Below are positions 42,224-47,069 of a stretch of DNA of 47,069 nt, piece after piece. The DNA is taken from assembly GCA_964459305.1 (NCBI GenBank), contig CAYWNA010000087.1, forward strand, positions 1-47,069, written 5' to 3'. The DNA comes from CAYWNA01 sp964459305. GTDB lineage: Bacteria; Planctomycetota; Planctomycetia; Pirellulales; Pirellulaceae. Every line of letters begins with the position of its first letter. Position 1 is the stretch's first letter. The notes beneath the pieces are model-generated. The model did no database searches. It was not told where the DNA came from and saw only the letters and a list, made by a program, of their open reading frames with translations. The position numbers were made by a program, and so were the translations under genes.

Positions 42224-42837
42224 GTGGCTTCTCCCTCACCTGTAAAACACTTTATGAACGAAGATGGGCTGTTGGCACGCATCCCGAACTGCATGACAAG
42301 TCAATTGGGGCGAGCGAAGGATGGATGCGAGGACGAGCGAGGTCATCACGGCCATGGATGCTTCACAAGGCCCAATGCAGCGCAAAATATAGCATGACAT
42401 CTTCTGTCGAGAAAGATCGCTGTTTTCCAAAAACCCGTCCGAAACCCCGTTTGTACATAGACTCCAACTCGTTCACGTCGTAGAATGGAGCCAGCATCGC
42501 GTATTATTCAGCGATTGCTGCAGAATCATCACTTGGACGGAAAGTGTCAACGCTGTTCCTTCTCACTATCTTCTTCCCTCCTCGCGTGACGTAACTGTCC
42601 CGCCCGTGTCGCGAAGAGGATCGAGGCGGAAAGATAGGTCTCGATTGCCATTCTTCACGCGGGTCATGCCCCAGATGTCCCGCCGGGAAATCGAGTCCAC
42701 TTCGAGCCCGGTGCTCGCCTGGTAAGTGTGTGTGCGCTCTGGGCGACGTTTTCTGCTGTCCGGATTGGCTCTGTGGCGGAGCATAGGTTTTCTCGCCATC
42801 GTGTTGCCCGAGTCTTCTGACTGGATGGAATACCACC
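42224..42837. other. long divergent intergenic region, no gene recognised
   Basis: These 614 bases lie between the FKBP and zinc-ribbon genes, which diverge. A 77-codon minus-strand frame (42566-42799) and a 120-codon one (42504-42866) have no recognisable domain and overlap each other. I saw no strong hairpin or RNA gene. Promoters of both neighbours are expected here. Confidence 0.45.
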
Positions 42838-43110
42838 ATGAGCAATAGACGGCCCACGCCCATCATCGCTGAACGGGGAAAGAAGATCTGCCCCGTTTGC
42901 GGACAGCCGTCCTATTCAGCGGGCGGTGTCCATCCGCAGTGTGCAGTACGCCAGGCCGATGCGACGCGGCAAAAGCAACGCAAAGCCAAGAAAAAACCCG
43001 CAGCCAAGAAACCTCCGGGGAGCTCGTGGCGGAAGGCATGTCCGAAATGTGGCATTGAAATTCATGTACGTAAGAGGGTGTGCCTCTGTGGGCACGACTT
43101 CGGCGGCTAG
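42838..43110 (+). CDS. small double zinc-ribbon protein
   Basis: A 90-residue basic protein with two cysteine clusters: CPVCGQPSYSAGGVHPQC (18-35), and CPKCG followed by CLCGHDF (about 68-88). Each has CxxC knuckles. A Lys/Ala/Pro-rich linker (about 44-60) joins them and looks disordered or nucleic-acid binding. It is a common type of planctomycete small protein; function unknown, with RNA/DNA or ribosome contact a guess. The flotillin gene follows after 54 bases on the same strand. Confidence 0.72.
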   Translation: MSNRRPTPIIAERGKKICPVCGQPSYSAGGVHPQCAVRQADATRQKQRKAKKKPAAKKPPGSSWRKACPKCGIEIHVRKRVCLCGHDFGG

Positions 43111-43164
43111 GTAAACGGTACCGAAACTCACGGATTCTCTTCCAATCTGGCAAAGGAGACGACG

Positions 43165-44166
43165 GTGTTAATTACATTGACTCCACTGGCCGCGGGAGAT
43201 ATTGAAAACTGGCTGCTAATCGGCGGAGGCGTTGTTGGCGCGATATTGGCTCTGATTGTTGTCGCGGTTGTGTTTAAGTACGGCGCAATGTGGTTTCAAG
43301 CCTACATGTCCGGCGCCGATGTAAGCGTAATGAGTTTGATTGGCATGAGCTTTCGACAGGTGAAGTCGAACGTGATCGTCACGGCCAAGATCATGGGCGC
43401 GCAAGCTGGGTTGAACATCCAGCGTCAGACTGGCATGAGTACGTCACGCCTGGAGGCACATTACCTGGCGGGCGGCAATGTTACGAATGTTATCCGCGCG
43501 ATCATTGCCGCTCATCGTGCCAACATCGACCTAGACTTTGACCGCGCGGCTGCTATCGATCTTGCCGGCCGTGACGTACTGGACGCGGTGCGTACCAGCG
43601 TCTACCCCAAAGTCATCGACTGCCCCGAGCCTGGCGGCGGTGGCAAGACAACGCTCAGCGCGATCGCCAAGGACGGTGTTGAGTTGCGCATTCGCGCGCG
43701 GGTCACAGTACGCACGAATCTGGATCAATTGATCGGCGGAGCGACCGAAGCCACGATTATTGCTCGCGTTGGTGAGGGAATCGTAACGTCGATCGGCTCC
43801 GCCCAAACGCACATGGAAGTGCTGGAAATGCCCGACCAAATCTCCAAAGCTGTCTTGGACCGCGGTGTTGACACACAAACGGCCTTCGAGATAGTATCAA
43901 TCGACATTGCCGACATCGACGTCGGCCAGAACGTTGGCGCACGCCTCCAAGCCGACCAGGCCGAGGCCGACACGCGGATAGCCCAGGCTCGCGCGGAGCA
44001 GCGCCGTGCCGAAGCGATTGCTCACCAAAGAGAAATGAAGGCCAAAGTGGCGGAGAATCGGGCAAAGCTGGTGCTAGCCGAAGCCGACGTGCCCCTGGCA
44101 ATCGCCACGGCGTTCCGCAATGGCAAACTTCATGTAAGACGCCCCGCAAGGAAAGGTGCGATTTGA
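43165..44166 (+). CDS. floA: flotillin-like protein FloA
   Basis: A 333-residue membrane scaffold protein starting at GTG 43165 behind AAAGGAG. It has one N-terminal hydrophobic segment (about 14-38), the FloA/YqfA domain (about 60-250: 'AHYLAGGNVTNVIRAIIAAHRANI', 'VRTSVYPKVIDCP', 'VELRIRARVTVRTNLDQLIGG'), and an Ala/Glu/Gln-rich helix (about 262-310). FloA forms membrane microdomains that help signalling and envelope proteins assemble. The stop codon overlaps the TTG start of the DUF374 acyltransferase as TTGA, so the two are translationally coupled. Confidence 0.95.
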   Translation: MLITLTPLAAGDIENWLLIGGGVVGAILALIVVAVVFKYGAMWFQAYMSGADVSVMSLIGMSFRQVKSNVIVTAKIMGAQAGLNIQRQTGMSTSRLEAHYLAGGNVTNVIRAIIAAHRANIDLDFDRAAAIDLAGRDVLDAVRTSVYPKVIDCPEPGGGGKTTLSAIAKDGVELRIRARVTVRTNLDQLIGGATEATIIARVGEGIVTSIGSAQTHMEVLEMPDQISKAVLDRGVDTQTAFEIVSIDIADIDVGQNVGARLQADQAEADTRIAQARAEQRRAEAIAHQREMKAKVAENRAKLVLAEADVPLAIATAFRNGKLHVRRPARKGAI

Positions 44167-44825
44167 AGATCCGCAGTCCCTTGTTGACTGTTCTCTCAGC
44201 GACCATCTTCACGGTCGTCATCTGGCTACTGTTTCGGACGTTGAGGCTAGATATCCGCGTGGAAACGCCCGGAACCAATCCCTACGACAAGTTGACGCGA
44301 GAGCGTTTTTTCTACTGCGTATGGCACGATTCGGCGGTGATTTCGGCGTTTGGGGGAAAGCAGCACCATATGGCAGCGTTGACTAGCCAGCACGCCGACG
44401 GATCCTTTGTCGCCCACGTAGTACGACTGATTGGCATGCCGGCCATACGTGGGTCGACCAATCGCATTCGCCCGGGCGCCATTCGGCAATTGATCAGAAC
44501 AATCGAGGACAAGCACATTGTCGTTACCCCGGATGGGCCACGCGGTCCTCGACGGCAAATGAGCATTGGGATCGGCTTCCTTGCCTCGCACACCGGGCGT
44601 GCCGTGGTTCCGACTGCCTTTTCCTGTTCGCGCTGCTGGAAAATCAAGGGGAGTTGGACGGATCTCGTGATTCCCAAGCCGTTTGCCAAGGTATTTCTCC
44701 TTGCCGGTGATCCAATCAAGGTCCCTCCGGCTTTGGAGCGCAACGAACTCCAACGGTATGCGACCTTACTTCAAGCAGACATGGACCGTTTGAATGATGA
44801 AGCGGAGCGTTTGGCCGCGAGTTGA
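44163..44825 (+). CDS. DUF374 family lysophospholipid acyltransferase-like protein
   Basis: A 220-residue protein starting at TTG 44163, overlapping the floA stop by four bases. It has one N-terminal transmembrane segment (about 8-26). The acyltransferase-type histidine lies in VWHDSAVIS (H55), RGST at 97-100, and the family signature PDGPRGPR at 123-130. DUF374 proteins are related to LpxL/PlsC acyltransferases and act on lipid A or phospholipids at the inner membrane. The coupling to a lipid-microdomain scaffold suggests a shared role in membrane lipid organisation, by inference. Confidence 0.9.
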   Translation: MKIRSPLLTVLSATIFTVVIWLLFRTLRLDIRVETPGTNPYDKLTRERFFYCVWHDSAVISAFGGKQHHMAALTSQHADGSFVAHVVRLIGMPAIRGSTNRIRPGAIRQLIRTIEDKHIVVTPDGPRGPRRQMSIGIGFLASHTGRAVVPTAFSCSRCWKIKGSWTDLVIPKPFAKVFLLAGDPIKVPPALERNELQRYATLLQADMDRLNDEAERLAAS

Positions 44826-45157
44826 TCCAGGTGGGTGTTGCACGAGAGATGCCGGGCCACCATTTTCGATCTACAGTGGCTGATACTGACATCTCGGCCC
44901 CGGATGTACAAACGGACGGCGAATGAGTATCATTGGCGCTGGTTGGATTGTTGAACGAGTTCGCGTGGCGGGAAAACGGATCCTCTCTCCCCAACTTCTC
45001 TTTCCCCTTTCCACCAATTGGATCGCCACTTTGGCATCCCCTTCCTTGGCCCGAAAACTGATTGTGTCATTTCGACGTCTAGTGCGTCCAAGCGATGGTC
45101 GGGGCGTTACCGTGCTCGCCGAGCATGCCCCTCAACTGGCCTGCGTCAGGAGGAAAG
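44826..45157. other. leader region of rpsU
   Basis: These 332 bases upstream of rpsU hold no recognised gene; frames at 44923 and 45018 overlap rpsU in other phases. A pyrimidine-rich run (about 44980-45020) is the only notable composition. The ribosome-binding site AGGAGG ends seven bases before ATG 45158. A regulatory leader is possible but I cannot point to a structure. Confidence 0.4.
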
Positions 45158-45349
45158 ATGGTTCGACTTTATGTCCGAGACCGTGAATCGATTCAAGAGG
45201 CGGTCCGCCGCTTCCGTAAACTAGTTGAACGGAGTGGTTTGAAGAGAGAAATGCGCCGTCGACAGTACTACGAAAAGCCTAGCGAAATTAAACGGCGAGC
45301 TCATTTGCGGGCCGAACGTCGCGCCCGGGCTCAAAGACGGCAGGTTTGA
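45158..45349 (+). CDS. rpsU: 30S ribosomal protein bS21
   Basis: A 63-residue basic protein with the bS21 pattern: RESIQEAVRRFRKLVERSG, then the conserved REMRRRQYYEKPSEIKRR and an Arg/Ala-rich tail. It binds the small subunit near the mRNA exit site and 16S 3' end and assists initiation. The start at 45158 is set by a perfect AGGAGG seven bases upstream; the open frame reaches back to 45095 but those residues are unlike bS21. It appears to be a single-gene unit. Confidence 0.96.
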   Translation: MVRLYVRDRESIQEAVRRFRKLVERSGLKREMRRRQYYEKPSEIKRRAHLRAERRARAQRRQV

Positions 45350-45479
45350 CCGATCGCGTTGGCCCTGGCCGCGTGCCGCTTGACTCCCTCAGCAGAGCAA
45401 TTCCCGAAAGACACGCTCGTGCTCGCGCACCGCACCGCGGTCTTCGAATACCGCGCCCAGCCCCTCTCGGATTCGCTCC

Positions 45480-45878
45480 TCAATTCCCGCGGAATCGAAG
45501 CCAAAATAAGATCCGCATAGGACGTCTTGAGTTCCAGATCGCCTCGGCCTTGGTACACCAGGCTTCCTGATAGTATCGAATCGCTTCTCGAAGCTTACCG
45601 AGTTTCAGAAACACATTTCCGAGATTGGTCAGCGCCTCGACATGTTCTGGGTCGATCTCAAGGGCACGCAGAAAACAAGCCGCCGCCTCTTCGAGCTGAT
45701 CCTGGCACTGCAAGACAACGCCGGAGTTACAGACGCCACAATGACACTGTGCCGGAGGTTCGTACGAAAGCCGGACGACGGGAATCGCCTGTACATTCAA
45801 TAGGCAGACAGCTATAATTTCCGGTGGTTGGCTCGTCGAATGAGTACGCGGCGTCGTTCCGGTGGCTATGTCTCTCAT
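45480..45878 (-). pseudogene. TPR-protein remnant
   Basis: A 132-codon frame with only about 55 recognisable residues: two tetratricopeptide repeats, 'SGVVLQCQDQLEEAAACFLRALEIDP' style followed by EHVEALTNLGNVFLKLGK and LREAIRYYQEA. The N-terminal 45 residues and the C-terminal tail do not look like protein sequence. Just after YYQEA the reading seems to slip, with possible continuation in another frame at 45558-45331. The TPRs resemble those in front of SPINDLY/OGT-type glycosyltransferases. It is most likely the decayed remains of a larger gene; a genuine short TPR protein is less likely. Confidence 0.5.
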
Positions 45879-46050
45879 TCATTTCTTTCGCCCGTCCCTC
45901 CGGTTGGCCCGCCAAATGGGCCCCTATGTTCTCTGACCCGTAAGACGGGTCATCCTTTCCTCACGCCGCAGTCTGACGGTGGGAAATGGAGTTTTTCGCC
46001 GTCGAGACAATGCGCACGACGACCTCAGACCAGACAAGAGAGGATGATGC

Positions 46051-46206
46051 ATGGCCAAGGACCAGAACAGTTTCGCCAAGAGACAGAGAGAGATCGCAAA
46101 GAAGCGAAAGGCCGAGGAAAAACGAGAACGCCGGCGGAAAAAGAAAGAGCAAGCCGATGCTCCCATCGAGCCGGACCTCGCCGATCACCCACCTTCCGAG
46201 GAGTAA
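46051..46206 (+). CDS. 51-residue lysine/arginine-rich protein
   Basis: ATG 46051 opens a 51-codon frame ending TAA 46204-46206, with AGAGGA seven bases upstream. It begins MAKDQNSFAKRQREIAKKRK, continues as an almost wholly charged helix to about residue 34, and ends in an acidic Pro-rich tail. The 'NSFAKRQREIAKKRKAEEK' pattern matches small conserved bacterial proteins of unknown function. A single amphipathic/charged helix that binds nucleic acid is possible. It is too short for usual gene calling. Confidence 0.65.
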   Translation: MAKDQNSFAKRQREIAKKRKAEEKRERRRKKKEQADAPIEPDLADHPPSEE

Positions 46207-46343
46207 TCCGTCCGATGTCGGTCGTCTCGCACGGACAGCCGGGAGGTGCGACGGATGTTCGCCACCTGACGCAACGGGGGTGCCATGCGCGCTTCCGCAT
46301 GCCCGTCTCAAAGCGTGACTTTCAGCCCGCGATAGGCCGGCAC

Positions 46344-47069
46344 TCAGTCTTCGCGTCGGCGCACCTTGTAATTCCCTCGACTGTCGTCGTACTCAAGGTC
46401 GATTAGCCCCCTCGCCTTGATGTCTTTAAGCAGGTCCGAGAAGCTCTGGTATCCGTAGTATCCTTCGCTGAAGCCCGGATACACACGCCGAATGGCTTGT
46501 TTGAGCATTGAGCCCCACAGTGGATCATAGTCTTGTCCCAGTGAGTCGAGGACTTCCAGGACTTGGTCAATGGCCTCCTGCTTCTTGTCCTTCTTGGTCT
46601 TTCCTCTTTTGGGAGCGGCTTTGGTCTTCTTCGCTGTCCGAATCAGGTCGTCGTAGTAGATGAACTCGTCGCAATTGGCGATGAGCAGATCCGACGTTGA
46701 AGTCCTTGCGCCACAGCCGATGACTCGCTTGTTGTTCTCCTTCAACTTGGCAACGAGGGGCGAAAAATCGCTGTCGCCGGAAATCAAGGCGAATGCGTCG
46801 ATGTGCTGTTTGGAATAGCAGAGATCAAGAGCGTCCACGACCATCCGGATGTCGGCGCTGTTCTTGCCGCTCATTTTGCTTTGGGGGATGTCGATCAGTT
46901 CGATGCCCTGGCCGTGAAACTCCTTCACGGCATCCTGGTAGTTGCTCCAATCACAGTAGGCACGTTTGTAGACGATGCGGCCTTTCTCCAGCAGCCGCTT
47001 CAGAACCAACTGAATCTGAAACTTCCCTCCCTCCATTCCTCGAACACCGATGGCCAAGTTCTCGAAATC
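46344..47069 (-). CDS. NYN-domain protein with OST-HTH/LOTUS domain, 5' end outside window
   Basis: The frame runs off the right edge; the last visible codons read DFENLAIGVRG, the usual first motif of LabA/NYN proteins, so only the first few residues are missing. The NYN (PIN-like) nuclease fold covers about 1-145, with acidic residues in DIRMVVDALDL and ISGDSDFSPLV. A Lys-rich linker leads to an OST-HTH/LOTUS winged-helix domain (about 163-238: VLDSLGQDYDPLWGSMLKQAI, then GYYGYQSFSDLLKDI). NYN-LOTUS proteins are thought to act on RNA. The inner TTG sometimes taken as start (47057) lies within the domain and is not the true start. Confidence 0.92.
   Translation of the reverse strand, partial: DFENLAIGVRGMEGGKFQIQLVLKRLLEKGRIVYKRAYCDWSNYQDAVKEFHGQGIELIDIPQSKMSGKNSADIRMVVDALDLCYSKQHIDAFALISGDSDFSPLVAKLKENNKRVIGCGARTSTSDLLIANCDEFIYYDDLIRTAKKTKAAPKRGKTKKDKKQEAIDQVLEVLDSLGQDYDPLWGSMLKQAIRRVYPGFSEGYYGYQSFSDLLKDIKARGLIDLEYDDSRGNYKVRRRED

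Noticed and set aside
42566..42799. 77-codon minus-strand frame upstream of the FKBP gene
   Set aside because: Basic and low in hydrophobic residues with no recognisable pattern; overlaps another frame of equal quality.
1..47069. CRISPR array, tRNA, rRNA, intact insertion sequence or phage genes
   Set aside because: No regularly spaced repeats, cloverleaf-like segments, transposase or integrase frames were recognised. This was judged by eye; tRNAscan and an Infernal search would be decisive.

Overview
This window looks like chromosomal DNA from a free-living planctomycete (Pirellulales-like). That is an inference from gene content. It carries a formylglycine-type sulfatase, very large quinoprotein-like beta-propeller proteins with signal peptides, and an archaeal-type tetrahydromethanopterin (H4MPT) biosynthesis pair (beta-RFAP synthase and DUF447). 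It also has a short secretin-like protein, split DUF58/transglutaminase/vWA modules, many GTG/TTG starts, and gene-flanking palindromic repeats. I see no tRNA, rRNA, CRISPR array or intact insertion sequence.

Layout. 1-0.6 kb: the 3' end of a PgsA-like phosphatidyltransferase and a possible 39-residue membrane peptide. 0.77-7.3 kb (minus strand): a NamZ-type exo-muramidase, a secreted DUF4838 protein with a CBM9-like tail, and a Tat-signal-bearing single-chain fusion of both ethanolamine ammonia-lyase subunits. 7.7-11.8 kb: a compact secretin-like protein, a sulfatase, a PfkB sugar kinase, and a stand-alone protein resembling the corrinoid-binding end of the corrinoid iron-sulfur protein large subunit. 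12.2-13.5 kb: a Phd/VapC toxin-antitoxin pair with a clear terminator, then a STAS protein. 13.7-17.2 kb: a zinc-ribbon ORF, a secreted protein with an internal duplication, a matrixin-like metalloprotease with a PG-binding/cysteine-switch layout, and a cysteine-rich coiled-coil lipoprotein.

17.7-27.6 kb: a 1366-residue membrane-anchored protein ending in a PQQ-like propeller, the H4MPT pair on the minus strand, and a DUF58-TgpA transglutaminase operon. 28.3-41.8 kb: a 1004-residue methyltransferase-fold/propeller fusion, a PPi-type phosphofructokinase, an 891-890 residue class membrane protein with an EF-hand pair, an ABC ATPase with a membrane partner, pyroglutamyl peptidase, a GNAT-like protein, and a vWA/amidotransferase-fold membrane protein. 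41.8-47.1 kb: a SlyD-like FKBP, a zinc-ribbon protein, flotillin FloA translationally coupled to a DUF374 acyltransferase, ribosomal protein bS21, a TPR remnant, a 51-residue lysine-rich protein, and a NYN/OST-HTH protein running off the right edge.

How genes may work together. NamZ, DUF4838, sulfatase and propeller proteins fit turnover of cell-wall and sulfated polysaccharides. EutBC (adenosylcobalamin), the corrinoid-protein-like gene and the H4MPT genes point to corrinoid and C1 chemistry. The two strongest leads are the exported-type EutB-EutC fusion and the lone corrinoid iron-sulfur-like protein. Next are the bacterial metalloprotease with an MMP-like activation layout and its duplicated-domain neighbour.
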